Assembly: GCA_032871835.1 (NCBI GenBank)
Contig: CM065300.1
Location: 134,001 to 198,000, forward strand
DNA length: 64,000 nucleotides
From: Dipteronia dyeriana
Lineage: Eukaryota > Streptophyta > Magnoliopsida > Sapindales > Sapindaceae
Direction of reading: 5' to 3'
In this document: piece by piece, positions 1 through 12,405 of the stretch
Layout: the number at the start of each line of letters is the position of its first letter
How positions within the stretch are numbered: the first letter of the stretch is position 1
The notes under the pieces: generated by a model
Told to the model about the DNA's origin: nothing
The model's database searches: none
Seen by the model: the letters and a program-made list of their open reading frames with translations, nothing else
Translations under genes and position numbers: made by a program

Positions 1-883
1 ACTTCAAATTACTCATTAGACAAATATAGAAAGTTTGGGGCAAGTAAAAGCTTTCTACATGTTCGATCTGATAGTTTGTTTTAAAACGGTTAAAAAGGGA
101 AAGTCGGCCTTATGAAATTGAAAAATCATTATTGCATTGTAAAATTACTTTTTAACCCATTTTTTTAACAAGCAATTACTTCAAATTACTCATTAGACAA
201 ATATAAAATTTTGGGGCAATTAAAAGCTTTCTACATGTTTGATCTGATAGTTTGTTTTAAAACGGTTAAAAAGGGCAAGTCAGCCTTATGAAATTAAAAA
301 ATCATTATTGCATTGTAAAATTTCTTTTTAACCCAATTTTTTAACAACCAATTACTTCAAATTACTCATTAGACAAATATAGAAAGTTTGGGGCAAGTAA
401 AAGCTTTCTACATGTTCGATCTGATAGTTTGTTTTAAAACGGTTAAAAAGGGAAAGTCGGCCTTATGAAATTGAAAAATCATTATTGCATTGTAAAATTT
501 CTTTTTAACCCAATTTTTTAACAACCAATTACTTCAAATTACTCATTAGACAAATATAGAAAGTTTGGGGCAAGTAAAAGCTTTCTACATGTTCGATCTG
601 ATAGTTTGTTTTAAAACGGTTAAAAAGGGAAAGTCGGACTTATGAAATTAAAAAATCATTATTGCATTGTAAAATTTCTTTTTAACCCAATTTTTTAACA
701 AGCAATTACTTCAAATTACTCATTAGACAAATATAGAAATTTTGGGGCAAGTAAAAGCTTTCTAAATGTTCGATCTGATAGTTTGTTTTAAAACGGTTAA
801 AAAGGGAAAGTCGGCCTTATGAAATTGAAAAATCATTATTGCATTGTAAAATTACTTTTTAACCCATTTTTTAACAAGCAATT
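1..883 (+). repeat. Array 1, partial unit R0: monomers h-i-j-a-b
   Basis: Monomer starts are 1 (h), 178 (i), 354 (j), 531 (a) and 708 (b). The window opens inside a unit at monomer h. Diagnostic variants: h ends with 'acccatttttttaac'; i carries 'gggcaagtcagcc'; a carries 'gtcggacttatg'; b carries 'ctttctaaatg'. The unit is truncated only by the window edge. Confidence 0.9.
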
Positions 884-2477
884 ACTTCAAATTACTCATT
901 AGACAAATATAAAATTTTGGGGCAATTAAAAGCTTTCTACATGTTCGACCTGATAGTTTTTTTTTAAAAATGGTTAAAGAGGGAAAGTCGGCCTTATGAA
1001 ATTGAAAATTCATTAATGCATTGTAAAATTACTTTTTAACCCAATTTTTTATCAAACAATTTCTTCAAATTACTCATTAGACACATATAAAAATTTTAGG
1101 GCAATTAAAAGATTTCTACATGTTCGACCTGATAGTTTTTTTAAAATCGGTTAAAGAGGGAAAGTCGGCCTTATGAAATTGAAAATTCATTATTGCATTG
1201 TAAAATTACTTTTTAACCTATTTTTTTAACAAGTAGTTTCTTCAAATTACTAATTAGACAAATATTGAAATTTTAGGGAAATTAAAAGCTTTCAACATGT
1301 TCGACCTGATAGTTTGTTTAAAATCGGTTAATGAGGAAAAATCGGCCATATGAAATTGAAAATTCATTATTGCATTGTAAAATTACTTTTTGACCCAATT
1401 TTGTAACAAGCAATTACTTCAAATTACTCATTAGACAAATATAGAAATTTTGGGGCAATTAAAAGCTTTCTACATGTTTGATCTGATAGTTTGTTTTAAA
1501 ACGGTTAAAAAGGGAAAGTCGGCCTTCCGAAATAGAAAATTCATTATTGTATTGTAAAATTTCTTTTTAACCCAATTTTTTAACAAGAAATTACTTTAAA
1601 TTACTCATTAGACAAATATAGAAATTTTGGGGCAATTAAAAGCTTTCTACATGTTTGATCTGATAGTTTGTTTTAAAACGGTTAAAAAGGGCAAGTCGGC
1701 CTTATGAAATTGAAAAATCATTATTGCATTGTAAAATTACTTTTTAACCCAATTTTTTTAACAAGCAATTACTTCAAATTACTCATTAGACAAATATAGA
1801 ATTTTGGGGCAATTAAAAGCTTTCTACATGTTTCGATCTGATAGTTTGTTTTAAAACGGTTAAAAAGGGAAGTCGGCCTTATGAAATTGAAAAATCATTA
1901 TTGCATTGTAAAATTTCTTTTTAACCCAATTTTTTAACAAGCAATTACTTCAAATTACTCATTAGACAAATATAGAAAGTTTGGGGCAAGTAAAAGCTTT
2001 CTACATGTTCGATCTGATAGTTTGTTTTAAAACGGTTAAAAAGGGAAAGTCGGCCTTATGAAATTGAAAAATCATTATTGCATTGTAAAATTTCTTTTTA
2101 ACCCAATTTTTTAACAACCAATTACTTCAAATTACTCATTAGACAAATATAGAAAGTTTGGGGCAAGTAAAAGCTTTCTACATGTTCGATCTGATAGTTT
2201 GTTTTAAAACGGTTAAAAAGGGAAAGTCGGACTTATGAAATTAAAAAATCATTATTGCATTGTAAAATTTCTTTTTAACCCAATTTTTTAACAAGCAATT
2301 ACTTCAAATTACTCATTAGACAAATATAGAAATTTTGGGGCAAGTAAAAGCTTTCTAAATGTTCGATCTGATAGTTTGTTTTAAAACGGTTAAAAAGGGA
2401 AAGTCGGCCTTATGAAATTGAAAAATCATTATTGCATTGTAAAATTACTTTTTAACCCATTTTTTTAACAAGCAATT
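884..2477 (+). repeat. Array 1, unit R1: irregular 9-mer
   Basis: Order is c d e f g' i' j a b. The f monomer has the usual 'ccttccgaaatag'. The next monomer starts as g ('actttaaatt', 'gggcaag') but ends like h or b ('gtcggccttatgaaattg', 'attacttttt'). The following one (i') has 'atagaattttgggg' and 'gtttcgatctg' and is not seen elsewhere. The unit is therefore one monomer short, with two recombinant monomers around the g-h-i position. Confidence 0.8.
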
Positions 2478-4248
2478 ACTTCAAATTACTCATTAGACAA
2501 ATATAAAATTTTGGGGCAATTAAAAGCTTTCTACATGTTCGACCTGATAGTTTTTTTTTAAAATGGTTAAAGAGGGAAAGTCGGCCTTATGAAATTGAAA
2601 ATTCATTAATGCATTGTAAAATTACTTTTTAAACCCAATTTTTTATCAAACAATTTCTTCAAATTACTCATTAGACACATATAAAAATTTTAGGGCAATT
2701 AAAAGATTTCTACATGTTCGACCTGATAGTTTTTTTTTAAATCGGTTAAAGAGGGAAAGTCGGCCTTATGAAATTGAAAATTCATTATTGCATTGTAAAA
2801 TTACTTTTTAACCTAATTTTTTAACAAGTAGTTTCTTCAAATTACTAATTAGACAAATATTGAAATTTTAGGGGAAATTAAAAGCTTTCAACATGTTCGA
2901 CCTGATAGTTTGTTTAAAATCGGTTAATGAGGAAAAATCGGCCATATGAAATTGAAAATTCATTATTGCATTGTAAAATTACTTTTGACCCAATTTTGTA
3001 ACAAGCAATTACTTCAAATTACTCATTAGACAAATATAGAAATTTTGGGGCAATTAAAAGCTTTCTACATGTTTGATCTGATAGTTGTTTAAAATCGGTT
3101 AAAGAGGAAAATCGGCCATCTGAAATAGAAAATTCATTATTGCATTGTAAAATTACTTTTTAACCCAATTTTGTAACAAGCAATTACTTCAAATTACTCA
3201 TTAGACAAATATAGAAATTTTGGGGCAATTAAAAGCTTTCTACATGTTTGATCTGATAGTTTGTTTTAAAACGGTTAAAAAGGGAAAGTCGGCCTTATGA
3301 AATTAGAAAATTCATTATTGCATTGTAAAATTACTTTTTAACCCAATTTTTTAACAAGCAATTACTTCAAATTACTCATTAGACAAATATAGAAATTTTG
3401 GGGCAATTAAAAGCTTTCTACATGTTTGATCTGATAGTTTGTTTTAAAACGGTTAAAAAGGGAAAGTCGGCCTTATGAAATTAAAAATCATTATTGCATT
3501 GTAAAATTTCTTTTTAACCCAATTTTTTAACAAGCAATTACTTCAAATTACTCATTAGACAAATATAGAAAGTTTGGGGCAAGTAAAAGCTTTCTACATG
3601 TTCGATCTGATAGTTTGTTTTAAAACGGTTAAAAAGGGAAAGTCGGCCTTATGAAATTGAAAAAATCATTATTGCATTGTAAAATTTCTTTTTAACCCAA
3701 TTTTTTAACAACCAATTACTTCAAATTACTCATTAGACAAATATAGAAAGTTTGGGGCAAGTAAAAGCTTTCTACATGTTCGATCTGATAGTTTGTTTTA
3801 AAACGGTTAAAAAGGGAAAGTCGGCCTTATGAAATTGAAAAATCATTATTGCATTGTAAAATTTCTTTTTAACCCAATTTTTTAACAACCAATTACTTCA
3901 AATTACTCATTAGACAAATATAGAAAGTTTGGGGCAAGTAAAAGCTTTCTACATGTTCGATCTGATAGTTTGTTTTAAAACGGTTAAAAAGGGAAAGTCG
4001 GACTTATGAAATTAAAAAATCATTATTGCATTGTAAAATTTCTTTTTAACCCAATTTTTTAACAAGCAATTACTTCAAATTACTCATTAGACAAATATAG
4101 AAATTTTGGGGCAAGTAAAAGCTTTCTAAATGTTCGATCTGATAGTTTGTTTTAAAACGGTTAAAAAGGGAAAGTCGGCCTTATGAAATTGAAAAATCAT
4201 TATTGCATTGTAAAATTACTTTTTAACCCATTTTTTTAACAAGCAATT
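2478..4248 (+). repeat. Array 1, unit R2: 10 monomers but non-standard composition
   Basis: Its length (1,771 bp) looks regular, but the order is c d e, three atypical monomers, j, j, a, b. The first atypical monomer (from about 3,005) joins an f-like front to a back with 'tcggccatctgaaatag' and 'acccaattttgtaac', mixing e and f features. The next two carry 'gtcggccttatgaaatt' in f/g-like fronts. The chimeric h-i pair is absent and j is present twice. The matching length comes from a compensating set of gains and losses. Confidence 0.8.
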
Positions 4249-5667
4249 ACTTCAAATTACTCATTAGACAAATATAAAATTTTGGGGCAATTAAAAGCTT
4301 TCTACATGTTCGACCTGATAGTTTTTTTTTAAAAATGGTTAAAGAGGGAAAGTCGGCCTTATGAAATTGAAAATTCATTAATGCATTGTAAAATTACTTT
4401 TTAACCCAATTTTTATCAAACAATTTCTTCAAATTACTCATTAGACACATATAAAAATTTTAGGGCAATTAAAAGATTTCTACATGTTCGACCTGATAGT
4501 TTTTTTAAAATCGGTTTAAAGAGGGAAAGTCGGCCTTATGAAATTGAAAATTCATTATTGCATTGTAAAATTACTTTTTAACCTATTTTTTTAACAAGTA
4601 GTTTCTTCAAATTACTAATTAGACAAATATTGAAATTTTAGGGAAATTAAAAGCTTTCAACATGTTCGACCTGATAGTTTGTTTAAAATCGGTTAATGAG
4701 GAAAAATCGGCCATATGAAATTGAAAATTCATTATTGCATTGTAAAATTACTTTTTGACCCAATTTTGTAACAAGCAATTACTTCAAATTACTCATTAGA
4801 CAAATATAGAAATTTTGGGGCAATTAAAAGCTTTCTACATGTTTGATCTGATAGTTTGTTTTAAAACGGTTAAAAAGGGAAAGTCGGCCTTCCGAAATAG
4901 AAAATTCATTATTGTATTGTAAAATTACTTTTTAACCCAATTTTTTAACAAGAAATTACTTTAAATTACTCATTAGACAAATATAGAAATTTTGGGGCAA
5001 TTAAAAGCTTTCTACATGTTTGATCTGATAGTTTGTTTTAAAACGGTTAAAAAGGGCAAGTCAGCCTTATGAAATTAAAAAATCATTATTGCATTGTAAA
5101 ATTTCTTTTTAACCCAATTTTTTAACAACCAATTACTTCAAATTACTCATTAGACAAATATAGAAATTTTGGGGCAAGTAAAAGCTTTCTACATGTTCGA
5201 TCTGATAGTTTGTTTTAAAACGGTTAAAAAGGGAAAGTCGGCCTTATGAAATTGAAAAATCATTATTGCATTGTAAAATTTCTTTTTAACCCAATTTTTT
5301 AACAACCAATTACTTCAAATTACTCATTAGACAAATATAGAAAGTTTGGGGGCAAGTAAAAGCTTTCTACATGTTCGATCTGATAGTTTGTTTTAAAACG
5401 GTTAAAAAGGGAAAGTCGGACTTATGAAATTAAAAAATCATTATTGCATTGTAAAATTTCTTTTTAACCCAATTTTTTAACAAGCAATTACTTCAAATTA
5501 CTCATTAGACAAATATAGAAATTTTGGGGCAAGTAAAAGCTTTCTAAATGTTCGATCTGATAGTTTGTTTTTAAAACGGTTAAAAAGGGAAAGTCGGCCT
5601 TATGAAATTGAAAAATCATTATTGCATTGTAAAATTACTTTTTAACCCATTTTTTTAACAAGCAATT
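4249..5667 (+). repeat. Array 1, unit R3: 8-mer without the h-i pair
   Basis: Order is c d e f g j a b, 1,419 bp. Monomer g ('gggcaagtcagcc', ending 'aacaaccaatt') is followed directly by j. The unit is the 10-mer minus exactly h and i, two monomers that are themselves chimeras. It is the best candidate in the window for the ancestral unit. Monomer a here has five G ('agtttgggggcaag') instead of four. Confidence 0.85.
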
Positions 5668-7262
5668 ACTTCAAATTACTCATTAGACAAATATAAAATT
5701 TTGGGGCAATTAAAAGCTTTCTACATGTTCGACCTGATAGTTTTTTTTTAAAAATGGTTAAAGAGGGAAAGTCGGCCTTATGAAATTGAAAATTCATTAA
5801 TGCATTGTAAAATTACTTTTTAACCCAATTTTTTATCAAACAATTTCTTCAAATTACTCATTAGACACATATAAAAATTTTAGGGCAATTAAAAGATTTC
5901 TACATGTTCGACCTGATAGTTTTTTTAAAATCGGTTAAAGAGGGAAAGTCGGCCTTATGAAATTGAAAATTCATTATTGCATTGTAAAATTACTTTTTAA
6001 CCTATTTTTTTAACAAGTAGTTTCTTCAAATTACTAATTAGACAAATATTGAAATTTTAGGGAAATTAAAAGCTTTCAACATGTTCGACCTGATAGTTTG
6101 TTTAAAATCGGTTAATGAGGAAAAATCGGCCATATGAAATTGAAAATTCATTATTGCATTGTAAAATTACTTTTTGACCCAATTTTGTAACAAGCAATTA
6201 CTTCAAATTACTCATTAGACAAATATAGAAATTTTGGGGCAATTAAAAGCTTTCTACATGTTTGATCTGATAGTTTGTTTTAAAACGGTTAAAAAGGGCA
6301 AGTCAGCCTTATGAAATTAAAAAATCATTATTGCATTGTAAAATTTCTTTTTAACCCAATTTTTTAACAACCAATTACTTCAAATTACTCATTAGACAAA
6401 TATAGAAAGTTTGGGGCAAGTAAAAGCTTTCTACATGTTCGATCTGATAGTTTGTTTTAAAACGGTTTTAAAAAGGGAAAGTCGGCCTTATGAAATTGAA
6501 AAATCATTATTGCATTGTAAAATTACTTTTTAACCCATTTTTTTAACAAGCAATTACTTCAAATTACTCATTAGACAAATATAAAATTTGGGGCAATTAA
6601 AAGCTTTCTACATGTTTGATCTGATAGTTTGTTTTAAAACGGTTAAAAAGGGCAAGTCAGCCTTATGAAATTAAAAAATCATTATTGCATTGTAAAATTT
6701 CTTTTTAACCCAATTTTTTAACAACCAATTACTTCAAATTACTCATTAGACAAATATAGAAAGTTTGGGGCAAGTAAAAGCTTTCTACATGTTCGATCTG
6801 ATAGTTTGTTTTAAAACGGTTAAAAAGGGAAAGTCGGCCTTATGAAATTGAAAAATCATTATTGCATTGTAAAATTTCTTTTTAACCCAATTTTTTAACA
6901 ACCAATTACTTCAAATTACTCATTAGACAAATATAGAAAGTTTGGGGCAAGTAAAAGCTTTCTACATGTTCGATCTGATAGTTTGTTTTAAAACGGTTTA
7001 AAAAGGGAAAGTCGGACTTATGAAATTAAAAAATCATTATTGCATTGTAAAATTTCTTTTTAACCCAATTTTTTAACAAGCAATTACTTCAAATTACTCA
7101 TTAGACAAATATAGAAATTTTGGGGCAAGTAAAAGCTTTCTAAATGTTCGATCTGATAGTTTGTTTTAAAACGGTTAAAAAGGGAAAGTCGGCCTTATGA
7201 AATTGAAAAATCATTATTGCATTGTAAAATTACTTTTTAACCCATTTTTTTAACAAGCAATT
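5668..7262 (+). repeat. Array 1, unit R4: 9-mer with f/g fused
   Basis: Order is c d e (f/g) h i j a b, 1,595 bp. The monomer after e begins like f ('acttcaaattactc' after 'aagcaatt') and ends like g ('gggcaagtcagcc', 'aacaaccaatt'). The 'ccttccgaaatag' block of f is missing. This is a clean one-monomer deletion by exchange between neighbouring f and g. The h copy has 'cggttttaaaaaggg', two extra T. Confidence 0.85.
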
Positions 7263-8858
7263 ACTTCAAATTACTCATTAGACAAATATAAAATTTTGGG
7301 GCAATTAAAAGCTTTCTACATGTTCGACCTGATAGTTTTTTTTTAAAAATGGTTAAAGAGGGAAAGTCGGCCTTATGAAATTGAAAATTCATTAATGCAT
7401 TGTAAAATTACTTTTTAACCCAATTTTTTATCAAACAATTTCTTCAAATTACTCATTAGACACATATAAAAATTTTAGGGCAATTAAAAGATTTCTACAT
7501 GTTCGACCTGATAGTTTTTTTAAAATCGGTTAAAGAGGGAAAGTCGGCCTTATGAAATTGAAAATTCATTATTGCATTGTAAAATTACTTTTTAACCTAT
7601 TTTTTTAACAAGTAGTTTCTTCAAATTACTAATTAGACAAATATTGAAATTTTAGGGAAATTAAAAGCTTTCAACATGTTCGACCTGATAGTTTGTTTAA
7701 AATCGGTTAATGAGGAAAAATCGGCCATATGAAATTGAAAATTCATTATTGCATTGTAAAATTACTTTTTGACCCAATTTTGTAACAAGCAATTACTTCA
7801 AATTACTCATTAGACAAATATAGAAATTTTGGGGCAATTAAAAGCTTTCTACATGTTTGATCTGATAGTTTGTTTTAAAACGGTTAAAAAGGGAAAGTCG
7901 GCCTTCCGAAATAGAAAATTCATTATTGTATTGTAAAATTACTTTTTAACCCAATTTTTTAACAAGAAATTACTTTAAATTACTCATTAGACAAATATAG
8001 AAATTTTGGGGCAATTAAAAGCTTTCTACATGTTTGATCTGATAGTTTGTTTTAAAACGGTTAAAAAGGGCAAGTCAGCCTTATGAAATTAAAAAATCAT
8101 TATTGCATTGTAAAATTTCTTTTTAACCCAATTTTTTAACAACCAATTACTTCAAATTACTCATTAGACAAATATAGAAAGTTTGGGGCAAGTAAAAGCT
8201 TTCTACATGTTCGATCTGATAGTTTGTTTTAAAACGGTTAAAAAGGGAAAGTCGGCCTTATGAAATTGAAAAATCATTATTGCATTGTAAAATTTCTTTT
8301 TAACCCAATTTTTTAACAACCAATTACTTCAAATTACTCATTAGACAAATATAGAAAGTTTGGGGCAAGTAAAAGCTTTCTACATGTTCGATCTGATAGT
8401 TTGTTTTAAAACGGTTTAAAAAAGGGAAAGTCGGCCTTATGAAATTGAAAAATCATTATTGCATTGTAAAATTTCTTTTTAACCCAATATTTTAACAACC
8501 AATTACTTCAAATTACTCATTAGACAAATATAGAAAGTTTGGGGCAAGTAAAAGCTTTCTACATGTTCGATCTGATAGTTTGTTTTAAAACGGTTAAAAA
8601 GGGAAAGTCGGACTTATGAAATTAAAAAATCATTATTGCATTGTAAAATTTCTTTTTAACCCAATTTTTTAACAAGCAATTACTTCAAATTACTCATTAG
8701 ACAAATATAGAAATTTTGGGGCAAGTAAAAGCTTTCTAAATGTTCGATCTGATAGTTTGTTTTAAAACGGTTAAAAAGGGAAAGTCGGCCTTATGAAATT
8801 GAAAAATCATTATTGCATTGTAAAATTACTTTTTAACCCATTTTTTTAACAAGCAATT
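7263..8858 (+). repeat. Array 1, unit R5: 9-mer, h-i absent, j duplicated
   Basis: Order is c d e f g j j a b, 1,596 bp. Monomer f is intact ('ccttccgaaatag' near 7,904). Two consecutive j-type monomers ('agaaagtttggggcaag', 'gtcggccttatgaaattg', 'aacaaccaatt') follow g. The second j has a private change, 'acccaatattttaac'. This is an 8-mer-type unit plus one j duplication, distinct from the R4 route to nine monomers. Confidence 0.85.
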
Positions 8859-10633
8859 ACTTCAAATTACTCATTAGACAAATATAAAATTTTGGGGCAA
8901 TTAAAAGCTTTCTACATGTTCGACCTGATAGTTTTTTTTTAAAAATGGTTAAAGAGGGAAAGTCGGCCTTATGAAATTGAAAATTCATTAATGCATTGTA
9001 AAATTACTTTTTAACCCAATTTTTTATCAAACAATTTCTTCAAATTACTCATTAGACACATATAAAAATTTTAGGGCAATTAAAAGATTTCTACATGTTC
9101 GACCTGATAGTTTTTTTAAAATCGGTTAAAGAGGGAAAGTCGGCCTTATGAAATTGAAAATTCATTATTGCATTGTAAAATTACTTTTTAACCTATTTTT
9201 TTAACAAGTAGTTTCTTCAAATTACTAATTAGACAAATATTGAAATTTTAGGGAAATTAAAAGCTTTCAACATGTTCGACCTGATAGTTTGTTTAAAATC
9301 GGTTAATGAGGAAAAATCGGCCATATGAAATTGAAAATTCATTATTGCATTGTAAAATTACTTTTTGACCCAATTTTGTAACAAGCAATTACTTCAAATT
9401 ACTCATTAGACAAATATAGAAATTTTGGGGCAATTAAAAGCTTTCTACATGTTTGATCTGATAGTTTGTTTTAAAACGGTTTTAAAAGGGAAAGTCGGCC
9501 TTCCGAAATAGAAAATTCATTATTGTATTGTAAAATTACTTTTTAACCCAATTTTTTAACAAGAAATTACTTTAAATTACTCATTAGACAAATATAGAAA
9601 TTTTGGGGCAATTAAAAGCTTTCTACATGTTTGATCTGATAGTTTGTTTTAAAACGGTTAAAAAGGGCAAGTCAGCCTTATGAAATTAAAAAATCATTAT
9701 TGCATTGTAAAATTTCTTTTTAACCCAATTTTTAACAACCAATTACTTCAAATTACTCATTAGACAAATATAGAAAGTTTGGGGCAAGTAAAAGCTTTCT
9801 ACATGTTCGATCTGATAGTTTGTTTTAAAACGGTTTAAAAAGGGAAAGTCGGCCTTATGAAATTGAAAAATCATTATTGCATTGTAAAATTACTTTTTAA
9901 CCCATTTTTTTAACAAGCAATTACTTCAAATTACTCATTAGACAAATATAAAATTTTGGGGCAATTAAAAGCTTTCTACATGTTTGATCTGATAGTTTGT
10001 TTTAAAACGGTTTAAAAAGGGCAAGTCAGCCTTATGAAATTAAAAAATCATTATTGCATTGTAAAATTTCTTTTTAACCCAATTTTTTAACAACCAATTA
10101 CTTCAAATTACTCATTAGACAAATATAGAAAGTTTGGGGCAAGTAAAAGCTTTCTACATGTTCGATCTGATAGTTTGTTTTAAAACGGTTAAAAAGGGAA
10201 AGTCGGCCTTATGAAATTGAAAAATCATTATTGCATTGTAAAATTTCTTTTTAACCCAATTTTTTAACAACCAATTACTTCAAATTACTCATTAGACAAA
10301 TATAGAAAGTTTGGGGGCAAGTAAAAGCTTTCTACATGTTCGATCTGATAGTTTGTTTTAAAACGGTTTAAAAAGGGAAAGTCGGACTTATGAAATTAAA
10401 AAATCATTATTGCATTGTAAAATTTCTTTTTAACCCAATTTTTTAACAAGCAATTACTTCAAATTACTCATTAGACAAATATAGAAATTTTGGGGCAAGT
10501 AAAAGCTTTCTAAATGTTCGATCTGATAGTTTGTTTTAAAACGGTTAAAAAAGGGAAAGTCGGCCTTATGAAATTGAAAAATCATTATTGCATTGTAAAA
10601 TTACTTTTTAACCCATTTTTTTAACAAGCAATT
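8859..10633 (+). repeat. Array 1, unit R6: first regular 10-mer
   Basis: Order is c d e f g h i j a b, 1,775 bp. It is 4-5 bp longer than later units because of single T or G insertions, for example 'cggttttaaaaggg' near 9,478, 'cggtttaaaa' near 9,831 and 10,008, and five G near 10,313. Apart from such insertions it matches R7-R11 closely. From here to the array end every unit is a full 10-mer. Confidence 0.9.
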
Positions 10634-12405
10634 ACTTCAAATTACTCATTAGACAAATATAAAATTTTGGGGCAATTAAAAGCTTTCTACATGTTCGACC
10701 TGATAGTTTTTTTTTAAAAATGGTTAAAGAGGGAAAGTCGGCCTTATGAAATTGAAAATTCATTAATGCATTGTAAAATTACTTTTTAACCCAATTTTTT
10801 ATCAAACAATTTCTTCAAATTACTCATTAGACACATATAAAAATTTTAGGGCAATTAAAAGATTTCTACATGTTCGACCTGATAGTTTTTTTAAAATCGG
10901 TTAAAGAGGGAAAGTCGGCCTTATGAAATTGAAAATTCATTATTGCATTGTAAAATTACTTTTTAACCTATTTTTTTAACAAGTAGTTTCTTCAAATTAC
11001 TAATTAGACAAATATTGAAATTTTAGGGAAATTAAAAGCTTTCAACATGTTCGACCTGATAGTTTGTTTAAAATCGGTTAATGAGGAAAAATCGGCCATA
11101 TGAAATTGAAAATTCATTATTGCATTGTAAAATTACTTTTTGACCCAATTTTGTAACAAGCAATTACTTCAAATTACTCATTAGACAAATATAGAAATTT
11201 TGGGGCAATTAAAAGCTTTCTACATGTTTGATCTGATAGTTTGTTTTAAAACGGTTAAAAAGGGAAAGTCGGCCTTCCGAAATAGAAAATTCATTATTGT
11301 ATTGTAAAATTACTTTTTAACCCAATTTTTTAACAAGAAATTACTTTAAATTACTCATTAGACAAATATAGAAATTTTGGGGCAATTAAAAGCTTTCTAC
11401 ATGTTTGATCTGATAGTTTGTTTTAAAACGGTTAAAAAGGGCAAGTCAGCCTTATGAAATTAAAAAATCATTATTGCATTGTAAAATTTCTTTTTAACCC
11501 AATTTTTTAACAACCAATTACTTCAAATTACTCATTAGACAAATATAGAAAGTTTGGGGCAAGTAAAAGCTTTCTACATGTTCGATCTGATAGTTTGTTT
11601 TAAAACGGTTTAAAAAGGGAAAGTCGGCCTTATGAAATTGAAAAATCATTATTGCATTGTAAAATTACTTTTTAACCCCATTTTTTTAACAAGCAATTAC
11701 TTCAAATTACTCATTAGACAAATATAAAATTTTGGGGCAATTAAAAGCTTTCTACATGTTTGATCTGATAGTTTGTTTTAAAACGGTTAAAAAGGGCAAG
11801 TCAGCCTTATGAAATTAAAAAATCATTATTGCATTGTAAAATTTCTTTTTAACCCAATTTTTTAACAACCAATTACTTCAAATTACTCATTAGACAAATA
11901 TAGAAAGTTTGGGGCAAGTAAAAGCTTTCTACATGTTCGATCTGATAGTTTGTTTTAAAACGGTTAAAAAGGGAAAGTCGGCCTTATGAAATTGAAAAAT
12001 CATTATTGCATTGTAAAATTTCTTTTTAACCCAATTTTTTAACAACCAATTACTTCAAATTACTCATTAGACAAATATAGAAAGTTTGGGGCAAGTAAAA
12101 GCTTTCTACATGTTCGATCTGATAGTTTGTTTTAAAACGGTTAAAAAGGGAAAGTCGGACTTATGAAATTAAAAAATCATTATTGCATTGTAAAATTTCT
12201 TTTTAACCCAATTTTTTAACAAGCAATTACTTCAAATTACTCATTAGACAAATATAGAAATTTTGGGGCAAGTAAAAGCTTTCTAAATGTTCGATCTGAT
12301 AGTTTGTTTTAAAACGGTTAAAAAGGGAAAGTCGGCCTTATGAAATTGAAAAATCATTATTGCATTGTAAAATTACTTTTTAACCCATTTTTTTAACAAG
12401 CAATT
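10634..12405 (+). repeat. Array 1, unit R7: regular 10-mer
   Basis: Complete c-to-b unit of about 1,772 bp. The h monomer has one extra T in 'cggtttaaaaaggg' near 11,607 and one extra C in 'aaccccatttttttaac'. Otherwise it carries all the diagnostic variants of the regular form. Confidence 0.9.
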
